Assembly (NCBI RefSeq): GCF_900108335.1
Contig: NZ_FNVT01000015.1
Coordinates: 1-64,000, forward strand
Direction of reading: 5' to 3'
Length of the DNA: 64,000 nucleotides
Source: Nonomuraea solani
Lineage (GTDB): Bacteria > Actinomycetota > Actinomycetes > Streptosporangiales > Streptosporangiaceae
Shown one piece after another: positions 8,369-17,133 of the stretch. Numbering within the stretch: position 1 is the stretch's first letter; each line of letters begins with the position of its first letter. Made by a program: the position numbers and the translations under genes. The notes beneath the pieces were generated by a model. It saw only the letters and a program-made list of their open reading frames with translations. It had not been told where the DNA came from and searched no databases.

Positions 8369-8983
8369 ATGCCCCGCATTTCGGCCGCCACCATCGGCGA
8401 GCACCGCGCCCAGACGCGCGACCGGATCCTGCAGGCCGTCTCGCGCCTGTCGCGGGTGCAGGGCATCGACGCCATCTCCCTGACCGACGTGGCCGGGGAG
8501 GCCGGCATCACCCGGACGGTCCTGTACAACTACTTTCCCGACAAGGCCGCCCTGCTGCTCGCGTTCACCGAGCGGGTCACCCAATACTTCATCGACAGCT
8601 ACGAGCGGGAGCTGCCCGCCGGGGCCTCGCCCGCCGAGCGGCTGCGGGGGTTCATCAGGCTGCAGCTCGACGGGCTGCTCGCCCATCCGCATCCCGGCGC
8701 GGCCGATCTGAGTGCGGCGCTGGGGCCCGATGCCTATCAGCGGCTGGCCGAGCATGTCGCGCCCATGCAGCGGGTGCTCATCGACATCCTGGAGAGCGGA
8801 ATCGCGGCCGGAGACTTCCGGGTGCTCGACGTGGCGGCCACCGCGCGGATGATCCTGGCCGTCCTGGGGGCCGAGCGGTTGCCACTGATCAGCGGGGACG
8901 TGACGGTCGAGGCGGCCGGGGAGCTGGTGTCGGAGTTCGTGCTGCGGGCGCTGGGGAGCGGGCCGGACGCGCCCCCAGAGTGA
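8369..8983 (+). CDS. TetR-family transcriptional regulator
   Basis: The 204-residue protein has an N-terminal TetR helix-turn-helix (about residues 14-60, with SLTDVAGEAGITRTVLYNYF typical of recognition helix plus YxYF). A helical ligand-binding domain makes up the rest. The start at 8369 is chosen for its -10 hexamer 6 bp upstream. It lies 32 bp before an MFS drug-efflux gene that has its own leaderless promoter, the classic arrangement of a repressor beside its pump. It may instead, or also, control heme oxygenase, whose promoter holds palindromic TetR-like operators. No copy of that palindrome is visible in front of the MFS gene. Confidence 0.88.
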   Translation: MPRISAATIGEHRAQTRDRILQAVSRLSRVQGIDAISLTDVAGEAGITRTVLYNYFPDKAALLLAFTERVTQYFIDSYERELPAGASPAERLRGFIRLQLDGLLAHPHPGAADLSAALGPDAYQRLAEHVAPMQRVLIDILESGIAAGDFRVLDVAATARMILAVLGAERLPLISGDVTVEAAGELVSEFVLRALGSGPDAPPE

Positions 8984-9015
8984 TCTCGGGCCGACGCCGG
9001 TGACAGGATTGGCCC

Positions 9016-10422
9016 ATGACGACTCGCCCGGAGGAGACGCACGGCCACGTCGAGCTCAAATCGGCGCGCGGCCGGTGGATTCTGGCGGCGACCGTGCTCG
9101 GGTCCGGGCTGGCGCTGCTCGACAGCACTGTGGTGAACGTGGCGCTGCCGTTTCTCGGCAGGGAGCTCAAGGCGGACATGGCCGGGCTCCAGTGGACGAT
9201 CAACGCCTACACCCTCACCCTCGCCGGGCTGATCCTGCTGGGCGGCTCGCTCGGTGACCGGTACGGCCGGCGCAAGATCTTCCTCATCGGCGTCGTCTGG
9301 TTCGCCATCGCCTCCGCCCTGTGCGGCGCGGCGCAGAACATCGAGACGCTCATCGCGGCCCGCGCCCTGCAGGGCATCGGCGGGGCGCTGCTCACGCCGG
9401 GCTCGCTGGCGATCATCCAGGCGTCGTTCGTCCGCCACGACCGGCCGCGCGCCGTCGGCATCTGGTCGGGGCTCGGCGGGGTGGCCAGCGCCATCGGGCC
9501 GCTCCTGGGCGGGTGGCTGGTACAGACGGCCGGCTGGCGGTGGGCGTTCCTGCTCAACCTGCCGTTCGCGGTGCTCATCGTGTTCGTCACGGTGCGGCAC
9601 GTGCCCGAGAGCAGGAACGATGAGGCGGCGGGCCGTTTCGACGTGCTCGGGTCGGTGCTGGCGGCCCTGGCGCTGGCCGGGATCACCTACGGGCTGATCG
9701 AGCGGGGCGCGCCGCTGCCGCTGGTCGCGGGGCTGGTGCTGGGGGTGGCGTTCGTGTGGACGCAGATCCGCCGGTCGCCGGACGCGCTCGTGCCGGTGGG
9801 GATGTTCCGCAATCACGTGTTCACGGCGGTGAACGTGGTGACGCTGATCATGTACGCGGCCATGGGCGTGGTGTTCTTCCTGCTCGTGGTGCAGCTCCAG
9901 GTGGTGTCCCGGTTCACCCCGATCGTCGCCGGGCTGTCGATGCTGCCGGTGACGATCCTGATGATGCTGCTGTCCGGCCGGGCCGGCGAGATCGCGAAGC
10001 GTTACGGGCCGCGCTGGCCGATGACGTTCGGGATCCTGGTGGCCGGGGCCGGGTTCGTCTGGATGAGCACGATCGGCTTCGGATCCTCGTACGTGCTCCA
10101 GGTCCTCCCGGCGGTGACCGTCTTCGGGATCGGGCTGTCGGCGGCGGTCGCGCCGCTGACGGCCACCGTGCTGGCCACGGCCGAGGAGAGGTACGCGGGC
10201 ACGGCCAGCGGCGTCAACAACGCGGTCGCCCGCACCGGCAGCCTGCTGGCCGTGGCCGCCGTGCCGCCGCTGGTCGGGCTGGTGGGCGACGCGTTCGAGA
10301 ACCCGGCGGTGTTCGACGCCGGGTTCCGGCAGGCGATGCTGATCAGCGCGGGGATGATGGTGGTCTCGGCGCTGATCACGTTCCTGACGATCAGGAGCAA
10401 CGTCCTGGCCGTGGACGACTGA
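9016..10422 (+). CDS. MFS drug efflux transporter (DHA2, 14-TM)
   Basis: The 468-residue membrane protein fits the DHA2/EmrB-QacA family of proton-driven exporters with 14 transmembrane helices. The first helix contains LLDSTVVNVALP (about 35-46), the family's motif D1. Motif A is seen as GGSLGDRYGRRK near residues 76-87, and motif C-like glycine-rich sequence GGVASAIGPLLGG lies near 155. It follows the TetR gene closely, so substrate-induced derepression is likely. A CAGGAT hexamer 6 bp before the ATG suggests leaderless transcription. The substrate is unknown. The gene ends next to a 15-bp tandem repeat separating it from the convergent P450. Confidence 0.9.
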   Translation: MTTRPEETHGHVELKSARGRWILAATVLGSGLALLDSTVVNVALPFLGRELKADMAGLQWTINAYTLTLAGLILLGGSLGDRYGRRKIFLIGVVWFAIASALCGAAQNIETLIAARALQGIGGALLTPGSLAIIQASFVRHDRPRAVGIWSGLGGVASAIGPLLGGWLVQTAGWRWAFLLNLPFAVLIVFVTVRHVPESRNDEAAGRFDVLGSVLAALALAGITYGLIERGAPLPLVAGLVLGVAFVWTQIRRSPDALVPVGMFRNHVFTAVNVVTLIMYAAMGVVFFLLVVQLQVVSRFTPIVAGLSMLPVTILMMLLSGRAGEIAKRYGPRWPMTFGILVAGAGFVWMSTIGFGSSYVLQVLPAVTVFGIGLSAAVAPLTATVLATAEERYAGTASGVNNAVARTGSLLAVAAVPPLVGLVGDAFENPAVFDAGFRQAMLISAGMMVVSALITFLTIRSNVLAVDD

Positions 10423-10465
10423 CTCTCAGAACGCCGACTCTCAGAACGCCGACTCTCAGAACGCG
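10421..10465. repeat. Three 15-bp direct repeats at convergent gene ends
   Basis: GACTCTCAGAACGCC occurs three times in tandem (10421-10435, 10436-10450, 10451-10465, the last ending CGCG). The third copy contains the stop and last codons (Ala-Phe-stop) of the minus-strand P450, and each upstream copy would also read Ala-Phe-stop. The first copy overlaps the MFS stop codon by 2 bp. Slippage duplication of the P450 3' end is the simplest explanation. Confidence 0.9.
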
Positions 10466-11685
10466 AAGGGCTGGGCGCGGACGCTGTTGTCGAAGTTGGA
10501 CAGGAGCAGCTCCGGCTCGCCGACCGAGCGGATCTCGGGCAGCCGGGTCAGCAGCTCGCGGAACATCGTGCGCATCTCCTGCCTGGCCAGGTTGGCGCCC
10601 AGGCAGAAGTGCGGCCCCGGGCCGCCGAAGCCGACGTGCGGCTTGGCGTCGCGGGTGATGTCGAACGTGTCGGCGTGCGGGAAGACCGTCTCGTCCCGGT
10701 TCGCGGAGCCGTAGAAGAGCACGACCTTGTCGCCCTGCTTCAGCTCCAGCCCGCGCAGCGAGTAGTCCTCGGTGACCGTGCGCCGGAACTGCATGATCGG
10801 CGACACGTGGCGGACCATCTCCTCGATGGCCCCGTTGATGTGCGCGTCGAAGTCGCTCGTCAGCAGCTCGCGCTGCGCCGGGTTGTCGGTGAGCAGCTTG
10901 ATGCCGTGGGCCATCGTGTTGCGGGCCGTCTCGTTGCCCGCGACCAGCAGCAGCGCGAAGAACGAGCCGAGCTCCTTGTCGGTGAGCTTCTCGCCGTCGG
11001 GGTTGGCGTTGACCAGCAGCGAGACGAGGTCGCCCTTGGGGTCGGCGACGCGCTCGTGGCCGAGCTTGATGACCATGCGCTGCAGGGCGAGCAGGGCCAG
11101 CATGTTCTGGCCGGCGAGCTGGACGCTGCGGGCCAGGCTGGGGCGTACGCCGGTGTAGGCGGTGGAGACGTCGACGTGCTGGTGGACCTTGGCCCGCAGC
11201 TCCTGCGGGATGTCCAGCATGTCGCAGATGACGTGGATGGGCAGCCGGGCGGCCACCTGGGCGACGAAGTCGCGCGGGCCGTCCTTGACCACGTCGTCCA
11301 CGATGCGGGCGCACGCGGCCTCGATGTCGCTCTGCAGCCCCGACAGCATCTTCGGGCTGAACGAGCGGGTGACGATGCGGCGCAGGCGGGCGTGGCGCGG
11401 GTCGTCCATGTTGACCATCGACTCACCGAACACCTGCTTCACCCAGCCCGGCGGCTCCGGGTTGGTGACGGCGGGCTCGCTGGAGAAGATCTTGGCGTTG
11501 CGGCTGGCCTCGACCACGTCCGCGTGTCGCACGAGGGCGTAGAAGCCCTTGCCCGAGCGGAGCAGCGGCACCTTCTTCTCAGGGAAGAACACCGGATGCT
11601 CAAGCTGTCGGAGCCGGGCGAACGCCTCGTTTCGCTCTTTGAGCGGTTTACGCCAGAAATCCAGATCCGCGAGGTCGATGTCCAC
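10456..11685 (-). CDS. Cytochrome P450
   Basis: The 409-residue soluble bacterial P450 has the I-helix oxygen-activation motif AGNETARN (about residues 241-248), the K-helix ExxR (EEMVRH region), and the haem-binding loop FGGPGPHFCLG with the cysteine ligand at 361. Sequence style (SPEPAVTN before the B-helix, MVNMDDPRHARLRRI, the C-terminal NFDNSVRAQP) resembles the CYP124/125/142 group that oxidises methyl-branched lipids and sterol side chains, but substrate assignment is an inference. The start is a GTG with CAGGAT 6 bp upstream (11692-11697), so it is probably leaderless. No ferredoxin gene is next to it. It converges on the MFS gene. Confidence 0.92.
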   Translation of the reverse strand: MDIDLADLDFWRKPLKERNEAFARLRQLEHPVFFPEKKVPLLRSGKGFYALVRHADVVEASRNAKIFSSEPAVTNPEPPGWVKQVFGESMVNMDDPRHARLRRIVTRSFSPKMLSGLQSDIEAACARIVDDVVKDGPRDFVAQVAARLPIHVICDMLDIPQELRAKVHQHVDVSTAYTGVRPSLARSVQLAGQNMLALLALQRMVIKLGHERVADPKGDLVSLLVNANPDGEKLTDKELGSFFALLLVAGNETARNTMAHGIKLLTDNPAQRELLTSDFDAHINGAIEEMVRHVSPIMQFRRTVTEDYSLRGLELKQGDKVVLFYGSANRDETVFPHADTFDITRDAKPHVGFGGPGPHFCLGANLARQEMRTMFRELLTRLPEIRSVGEPELLLSNFDNSVRAQPFAF

Positions 11686-11804
11686 CCGACCATCCTGGCA
11701 CGTTCCCGCGCCTCGGCAGGCCCTCGGAACGGTGACGGCCGATGTGCATCCCGCTCTCCTGGGGCGTTCTCATCCCGTTCAGGCCCGGTTCGGCGTGAAC
11801 GGAC

Positions 11805-13196
11805 ATGAATTCCGGTATGAATGCGCTGCTCGCCGCCTGCCTGGTTCTTCCTCTCGCTTCCGGTACGGCCCCCGCCGCCACGCGGTCGTGCGGCGGCCAC
11901 CCGCTCGACTTCGACGCCGACGGCCGCCCCGACCTCGCCGTGGCCGCCCCCTACGACGCCTCCAGGGCCGGTTCCGTCACCGTCATGTACGGATCGGGCA
12001 AGAAGGCCAAGCTCACCCAGCCGGGCGCGGAGCCCGGCGACTCGTTCGGATCGGCGCTGGCCGTCGGCGACTTCAACGGCGACAAGTGCGCCGACCTGGC
12101 CGTCGGGGTGTCGGAGGAGTTCACCGGGGAGCGGGTGCCCGGCGGCGACGGCAACGGCGTGGTGCAGCTCTACCAGGGCTCCCCCGACGGGCTCGTCGCC
12201 GGGAAGGAGCTGGCGCCGGCCAAGGCGGGCAGCGACCGGTTCGGGGCCTCCCTGGCGGCCGGGGACCTCGACGGGGACGGCAAGGACGAGCTCGTCGTCG
12301 GCGCGCCGAGCCATCGGTCGGGCGGGGCGGTGACGGTGTACTGGATGAAGGGCCGCAAGCCGTACCAGATCACGCAGAAGACGCCCTGGGTGCGGCAGGC
12401 GGCTAGCGTCACCGACCAGTGGGGCGCGGCGCTGGCGACCGGCGACTTCGACGGGGACGGGCGGGACGAGCTGGTCGTCGGCGCGCCCGCGGACAGCGTG
12501 AAGGTGGACGGGCAGGGCTCGGCGACCGTGGTGGACGTGCGCGGCAGGCGGGCGCGGCTGCTCACGCAGAGCACGCCGGGCATCAAGGGCGCCTCGGAGA
12601 AGTGGGACAACTTCGGCGCCGCGCTCGCCACCGGCGACTTCAACGGCGACGGCCGGTCCGACCTGGCCATCGGGGTGCCGGGCGAGGGGATCAGCGCGAA
12701 CCAGCGGGCCATGGACTACGGCGACGGGACCGTGGACGTGCTGTACGGCTCGCGCGGCGGCCTGCGTACCGACAGGACCGAGGCGTGGTCGCAGAACTCG
12801 CTGGAGGGCAAGCCCCGCTACTACGACCGGTTCGGGGCGTCGCTGGCGGCGGGCGACTTCAACGGGGACGGCAAGGACGAGCTGGCCATCGGCGTGCCGG
12901 GCGAGAAGGCCGTCCAGGTGCTGGCCGGGCGGGCGTCGGGCGGGCTGACCCGGGTGGGCAACCTGCTGATCAAGGGCAAGGGGCGCGACTTCGGGGCCTC
13001 GGTGGCGGTGCTGCCGGGCTGGGGCGAGCGCTATCGGGCGCTGTCGAAGCGGCGGCCGGTGTACGGGCTGGTGGTGGCGGCTCCCGATCAGGGGCTGGTG
13101 ATGTACGTGCCGGGCAAGCGTGCGCCGGGGCTGCGGCTGGGTAAGGTGCGGCAGGTCGGTACGGGGCCGGGACTGTACGGGTATGCCTTCGGCTGA
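11805..13196 (+). CDS. Secreted FG-GAP (integrin-alpha-like) repeat protein
   Basis: The 463-residue protein starts with a short Sec signal peptide (hydrophobic LLAACLVLPLASG, cleavage likely after APA near residue 26). Six calcium-binding FG-GAP loops of the form D-x-D/N-x-D-G-x-x-D-L/E follow, spaced about 60 residues apart (near residues 34, 90, 160, 215, 280 and 350). This predicts a seven-bladed beta-propeller with one degenerate blade. Such extracellular proteins are common in actinomycetes and are thought to bind surfaces or partners; no enzymatic residues are evident. An in-frame ATG four codons downstream is an alternative start. The gene ends 2 bp from the convergent sensor kinase gene. 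Confidence 0.87.
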   Translation: MNSGMNALLAACLVLPLASGTAPAATRSCGGHPLDFDADGRPDLAVAAPYDASRAGSVTVMYGSGKKAKLTQPGAEPGDSFGSALAVGDFNGDKCADLAVGVSEEFTGERVPGGDGNGVVQLYQGSPDGLVAGKELAPAKAGSDRFGASLAAGDLDGDGKDELVVGAPSHRSGGAVTVYWMKGRKPYQITQKTPWVRQAASVTDQWGAALATGDFDGDGRDELVVGAPADSVKVDGQGSATVVDVRGRRARLLTQSTPGIKGASEKWDNFGAALATGDFNGDGRSDLAIGVPGEGISANQRAMDYGDGTVDVLYGSRGGLRTDRTEAWSQNSLEGKPRYYDRFGASLAAGDFNGDGKDELAIGVPGEKAVQVLAGRASGGLTRVGNLLIKGKGRDFGASVAVLPGWGERYRALSKRRPVYGLVVAAPDQGLVMYVPGKRAPGLRLGKVRQVGTGPGLYGYAFG

Positions 13197-13198
13197 TC

Positions 13199-14653
13199 TC
13201 AGGCGGGCAGGATCACCCGGAACAAGGCCCCCTTTCCGGGCATGCCCTCCGCCACGATGACGCCCCCGTGCGCCTCCACCAGCGTGGCCGCGATCGACAG
13301 CCCCAGCCCGGACCCGCCCGCGCTCCGCGCCGGATCGGCCCGGTAGAAGCGCTCGAACACCCGCTCCGCCACCTCGGCCGTGAACCCGGGCCCCTCGTCG
13401 GCCACCTCGACCACGGCCTGGTCGCCGTCCACGCCCACCCGCACCTGGAAGGCCGTGCCGGGCGGCGTGTGCGTGAGCGCGTTCGTGACGAGGTTGTTGA
13501 TCACCTGCCCGAGCCGCGGCTCGTCGCCGGTCACGATGACGTCCCCTTCGCCGCCGAACAGCCGTACCAGCTCGATCCTGCGGTCGGGCGCCAGCGTCTG
13601 GGCGTCGATGACGGTGGTCGCGGCCAGGCTGAGCAGGTCGACGGGCCGCCGGGCCAGCTCGCGCCGCTGGTCGAGCCGGGCCAACAGGAGCATGTCCTCC
13701 ACCAGCAGCCCCATCTTCGCCGCCTGGCCCTCGATGCGGTGCAGCAGGCGTACGGCCTCGGCCAGGTCCTTCTCCTCCCCCAGCCGGTACAGCTCGGCGA
13801 ACCCCCTGATCGAGGTCAGCGGCGTGCGCAGCTCGTGCGAGGCGTCGGCCATGAACCTGCGCATCAGCTCCTCGGAGCGCCGGGCCGCCCTGGCGGACTC
13901 GCGGGCCGCGTCGGCCGCCGCCTCCCGCTCGCGTACGGCCATCTCGATCTGGGTGAGCATGGTGTTGAGCGAGCGGCCGAGCTTGCCGACCTCGGTGGTG
14001 TCGGCCCAGAGCGGCACCCGGCGGGCGAAGTCGCCGCCCGCGATGTCGTTGGCGGTACGCGCGATCTCGCCCAGGGGGCGCAGGCTCCGGCGTACCAGCC
14101 AGTGGCAGGCGAACCCGAGCACGACCAGCGTGCCGCCGCCGCCGACCCCGACGATCAGGAGGAGCTGTGACACCGTGCCGTCCACGTCGCCCAGGCTGAT
14201 CGCCATCACCCGGCTCTCGCCCTCGCGGACGGGCACCGCCACGACCCGCCAGCTCGGGCCGCCCGTCCCGCGCGACTCGACCGTGAACGGCCGCCCTCTG
14301 AGCCGCAGGACGTCGTCGAACGTGAGACGGGGCAGGGCGGGCCGGTACTCCTCGGTCGACTCGCTGATCGTCCTGACCGCGGTGCCCTGGGAGTCCAGCA
14401 CGACGCCGTGGAACAGGCCGAAGTAGCGCTGCGGGCGCGGGTTGGGGCGCGCGTCGGGCGGCGGGGGCACGTCGCGCCACGGCACGGTCGCGGCGCGGAG
14501 CTGCTGGTCGACGCGCTCGACGAGATAGCCGCGCAGCAGTCGTACGGCGAACAGGCCGGTCAGCGTGATGGCCAGGGTGACCAGCACGAGCGTGACCGAC
14601 AGCAGCCGCAGCCAGAGCGGCGCCCTGGCCAGGTGTTTGCGCAACCGGCTCAT
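13199..14653 (-). CDS. Membrane sensor histidine kinase
   Basis: This 484-residue kinase has a transmembrane helix at about 14-36, an extracytoplasmic sensor region (about 40-165), a second helix (about 165-185), a HAMP domain and then HisKA with the phosphorylation motif SHELRTPLTSIRG. The HATPase_c domain carries N, G1 (DEGPGF) and G2 (GSGLGLSI) boxes. It resembles the MprB/TcrY class paired with OmpR-type regulators. Its ATG overlaps the response-regulator stop by 4 bp (ATGA), so the two form a cognate pair at the end of the six-gene efflux operon. The stimulus is probably something the ABC/HlyD system exports or responds to at the envelope. Confidence 0.92.
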   Translation of the reverse strand: MSRLRKHLARAPLWLRLLSVTLVLVTLAITLTGLFAVRLLRGYLVERVDQQLRAATVPWRDVPPPPDARPNPRPQRYFGLFHGVVLDSQGTAVRTISESTEEYRPALPRLTFDDVLRLRGRPFTVESRGTGGPSWRVVAVPVREGESRVMAISLGDVDGTVSQLLLIVGVGGGGTLVVLGFACHWLVRRSLRPLGEIARTANDIAGGDFARRVPLWADTTEVGKLGRSLNTMLTQIEMAVREREAAADAARESARAARRSEELMRRFMADASHELRTPLTSIRGFAELYRLGEEKDLAEAVRLLHRIEGQAAKMGLLVEDMLLLARLDQRRELARRPVDLLSLAATTVIDAQTLAPDRRIELVRLFGGEGDVIVTGDEPRLGQVINNLVTNALTHTPPGTAFQVRVGVDGDQAVVEVADEGPGFTAEVAERVFERFYRADPARSAGGSGLGLSIAATLVEAHGGVIVAEGMPGKGALFRVILPA

Positions 14654-15342
14654 ATGCGGGGCGGGCGCAGGATGTAGCCGACCCCGCGCAGCGTGTGCAG
14701 ATATTTGCGCTCGCCGGTGTCGACCTTGCGGCGCAGGTAGGAGACGTACGACTCCACCAGGCCGACGTCGGTGCGCCAGTCGCCGTTCCAGACGTGGTCG
14801 AGGATCTGCGTCTTCGACAGCACCCGGCCCACGTTGAGCATGAAGTAGCGCAGCAGGCGGAACTCCGTCGGCGACAGGCGCACCGGGATGCCGTCCCGCC
14901 AGACCTCGTGGCTCTCCTCGTCCAGCTCCAGGTCGGCGACCTGCATGCGGTTCGGCGGCGGGGTGCCCCTGCGGGTCCTGCGCAGCACGGCCCGGATCCT
15001 GGCGATGGTCTCCTCGAGGCTGAACGGCTTGGTCACGTAGTCCTCGCCCAGCCCGAGCCCGGCGAGCCGGTCCTCGGGGGTGTCCTTCGCGGTCACGAAC
15101 AGCACGGGGACCCGGCGGCCGCGGGAGCGCAGCCTGCCCGCGACCGCCAGGCCGTCCAGGTCGGGCAGCATCACGTCGAGCATCACCAGGTCCGGTGTGC
15201 TCTCCTCGGCCACCCGCAGGGCCTCCTTGCCGTCGGCCGCGGTCAGCACCTCGAACCCGGCCATGCGCAGGCTGGCCGAGAACAGCTCCCTGATGTTGGG
15301 TTCGTCGTCGACCACCAGCAGCCTGGCCTCGGGTTCGGTCAT
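14650..15342 (-). CDS. OmpR-family response regulator
   Basis: The 230-residue protein has a receiver domain (1-118; Asp pair DDE near 12-14, phospho-Asp in VMLDVMLPD near 55, Lys in TKPFSLEE near 105) and a C-terminal winged-helix DNA-binding domain (about 130-228). Such regulators bind tandem half-sites with an 11-bp period. The intergenic region in front of this operon contains two such units (19048-19069), and a four-unit array lies at 20832-20875, so autoregulation is a testable idea. The start overlaps the DUF5666 gene by 4 bp and the stop overlaps the kinase gene by 4 bp. Confidence 0.93.
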   Translation of the reverse strand: MTEPEARLLVVDDEPNIRELFSASLRMAGFEVLTAADGKEALRVAEESTPDLVMLDVMLPDLDGLAVAGRLRSRGRRVPVLFVTAKDTPEDRLAGLGLGEDYVTKPFSLEETIARIRAVLRRTRRGTPPPNRMQVADLELDEESHEVWRDGIPVRLSPTEFRLLRYFMLNVGRVLSKTQILDHVWNGDWRTDVGLVESYVSYLRRKVDTGERKYLHTLRGVGYILRPPRI

Positions 15343-15887
15343 CGCGGGCCGCCTCCCTGGGTGCCCTGAGTGCCCTGAGTGCCCTGGGTGATGGAGGTGG
15401 CGGTCATGGAGCCGTCGTCGCCCTGGCGGCCGCGTACGACGACCTGGGTGCCGGTCTTGAGGTCGGTCAGTTCGGCCTTCTCGCTGACGGTGATGGCGGT
15501 CTCGCCGGTGGTGTTGACGGTCACGGTGGCGCCGTCGCCGGTCTTGACGTACAGCCTGCCGTCCTCGATCTTCTCCACGGTGCCCATGGTGCCGCCGCCC
15601 ATCCGCTGGCCCTCTCCGGGTTGTTGCCCGAAGCCGCCCGGGCGTTGCGCGTACCCGCCGCCGCCCATGGGGCGCTGCTGGGCGCCGGCCTGGGGTCCTT
15701 CGGGAGGGGCGCCGAACACGGTGTTCGCCTGGATGCCGATGAGGATCCCGGCCACCAGGACGACGCCGGCGCCCAGCGCGAGCGTGAGCTTCGAGGTGCT
15801 CTTGCCGGGCTGGACGGCGAGCTCGTCCCGCAGGTCGTCGGGGAACGGCGAGGTGTCCAGCTTGTCCATGTCCTTCTCCTTACTCAT
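15339..15887 (-). CDS. Membrane-anchored DUF5666-type protein
   Basis: The 182-residue protein has a short cytoplasmic N-terminus, one transmembrane helix (about residues 33-54), an extracytoplasmic Gly/Gln/Pro-rich stretch (about 60-100) and a small beta-rich domain (about 100-165; MGTVEKIEDGRLYVKTGDG onwards) of DUF5666/OB-like type. It ends with a QGT repeat. It lies between the ABC permease (8-bp overlap) and the response regulator (4-bp overlap), so it probably belongs functionally to the transporter or its sensing system. No catalytic residues are evident and its molecular role is unknown. Confidence 0.8.
   Translation of the reverse strand: MSKEKDMDKLDTSPFPDDLRDELAVQPGKSTSKLTLALGAGVVLVAGILIGIQANTVFGAPPEGPQAGAQQRPMGGGGYAQRPGGFGQQPGEGQRMGGGTMGTVEKIEDGRLYVKTGDGATVTVNTTGETAITVSEKAELTDLKTGTQVVVRGRQGDDGSMTATSITQGTQGTQGTQGGGPR
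15354..15389. repeat. Four 9-bp repeats encoding a Gln-Gly-Thr tail
   Basis: Four units of CCCTGRGTG on the plus strand encode the QGTQGTQGTQG tail of the DUF5666 protein. The units are nearly identical, so copy number may vary between strains. Confidence 0.8.
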
Positions 15888-17133
15888 GGCGCAAGGCCTG
15901 GATCGGCCTCAGTTTGGCCGCCCGGTTGGCGGGATAACTGCCGAAGAACAGCCCGATCCCCACCGACACGCCCAGCGCCAGCGCGACCGACGACGGCACG
16001 AGGACCGGCTCGATGCCGGCGATGGTGAACCTGGTCCCCACGTACGCCACCAGCACCCCGGACAGCCCACCCACCAGGCTCAGCAACGTGGCCTCCAGCA
16101 GGAACTGGCCCAGGATGGCGCTCCTGGGCGCGCCGATGGCCTTGCGGATGCCGATCTCGCGGGTGCGCTCGGTGACGGTCACGAGCATGATGTTCGTGAT
16201 GCCGATGCCGCCCACCAGCAGCGAGATCGCGGCGACGGCACCCAGCAGCACGGTGAAGGTGCCGGTCGCCTCACTGACGGTCTCCTGCAATGTGGCCTGG
16301 TTGAGTACGCGGTAGTCGGGGTTGTCGTTCGTGATGCCGTGTCGTTGGTTGAGGATAGCCGTGACCTCGGCCTGCGCCGTCGTGGTGGCCTCCGCGCCGG
16401 TCGCCTGCACGACGATCTGGTTCAGCGAGCCGAACCCGCTCAGGCTCTGCTGTACGGCCGGCAGCGGCGCGATCGCGATGTCGTCCGCGTCCTGCATACC
16501 GGTGGAGCCGGCCTCCTTCAGCACGCCGACCACCGTGAACGGCACCCCGGACACGCTGACCTGCTTGCCGATCGGGTCGAGGGTGCCGAACAGCTCCTCC
16601 GCGACGGTCTGCCCGAGGACCATGACCTTCCTGGCGGCCAGCACGTCGTCGTTGAAGAAGTACGTGCCCTTGGCGACGGGCTTGTTGACGGCCTCGAAAT
16701 AGCTCGGGTACGTGCCGACGAACTGCGCGATCGCGTGGCTGGCGGCGCCGTACGCCGACGTGGCGGAGGCGGCGGTCACGACCGGCGAGACGGTCTTGAC
16801 CGACGGCGCGATCGTCTTGTCGGTCAGCGCCTTGGCGTCGGCGAGGCTGAGCTGCCTGGCCTGTGTCCGAGGCCCGCTGTTCCCGCCGCCGCCCCCTCCC
16901 GGAGCGCGCATCCCGCCGCCGCCCCCGCCCGAGAAGGACGGCGAGATGGTGAGCGTGTTGGCGCCCAGGCGCTGGATGTTCTGCTGGATGCTCTGCGAGG
17001 AGCCCTCGCCGACGGCGACCAGCAGGATGACCGCGGCGACGCCGATGAGGATGCCGAGCGTGGTCAGCGAGCTGCGCATCTTGTTGGCCAGCAGGCCGCG
17101 CAGCGCGAAACGGAGAATTTCGAGGCGGTTCAC
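15880..17133 (-). CDS. MacB-like ABC transporter permease
   Basis: The 417-residue protein has the MacB/FtsX architecture: one N-terminal transmembrane helix (about 20-42), a large extracytoplasmic domain (about 45-285) and three C-terminal helices (about 290-400) with the FtsX-like stretch REIGIRKAIGAPR. The extracytoplasmic domain contains an unusual glycine-rich segment near residues 70-90. With the ATPase and HlyD adaptor it would form a mechanotransmission-type exporter that moves substrates from the outer membrane face. The start is the GTG at 17133, which overlaps the ATPase stop as GTGA; longer readings in this frame run through the ATPase gene and are artefacts. The stop is TAA and overlaps the DUF5666 gene. 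Confidence 0.92.
   Translation of the reverse strand: MNRLEILRFALRGLLANKMRSSLTTLGILIGVAAVILLVAVGEGSSQSIQQNIQRLGANTLTISPSFSGGGGGGMRAPGGGGGGNSGPRTQARQLSLADAKALTDKTIAPSVKTVSPVVTAASATSAYGAASHAIAQFVGTYPSYFEAVNKPVAKGTYFFNDDVLAARKVMVLGQTVAEELFGTLDPIGKQVSVSGVPFTVVGVLKEAGSTGMQDADDIAIAPLPAVQQSLSGFGSLNQIVVQATGAEATTTAQAEVTAILNQRHGITNDNPDYRVLNQATLQETVSEATGTFTVLLGAVAAISLLVGGIGITNIMLVTVTERTREIGIRKAIGAPRSAILGQFLLEATLLSLVGGLSGVLVAYVGTRFTIAGIEPVLVPSSVALALGVSVGIGLFFGSYPANRAAKLRPIQALRHE

Noticed and set aside
11439..14480. A 1013-codon minus-strand frame across the FG-GAP and kinase genes
   Set aside because: It is out of frame with the kinase and P450, consists of low-complexity Arg/Ala/Gly/Pro sequence, and covers a well-supported opposite-strand gene.
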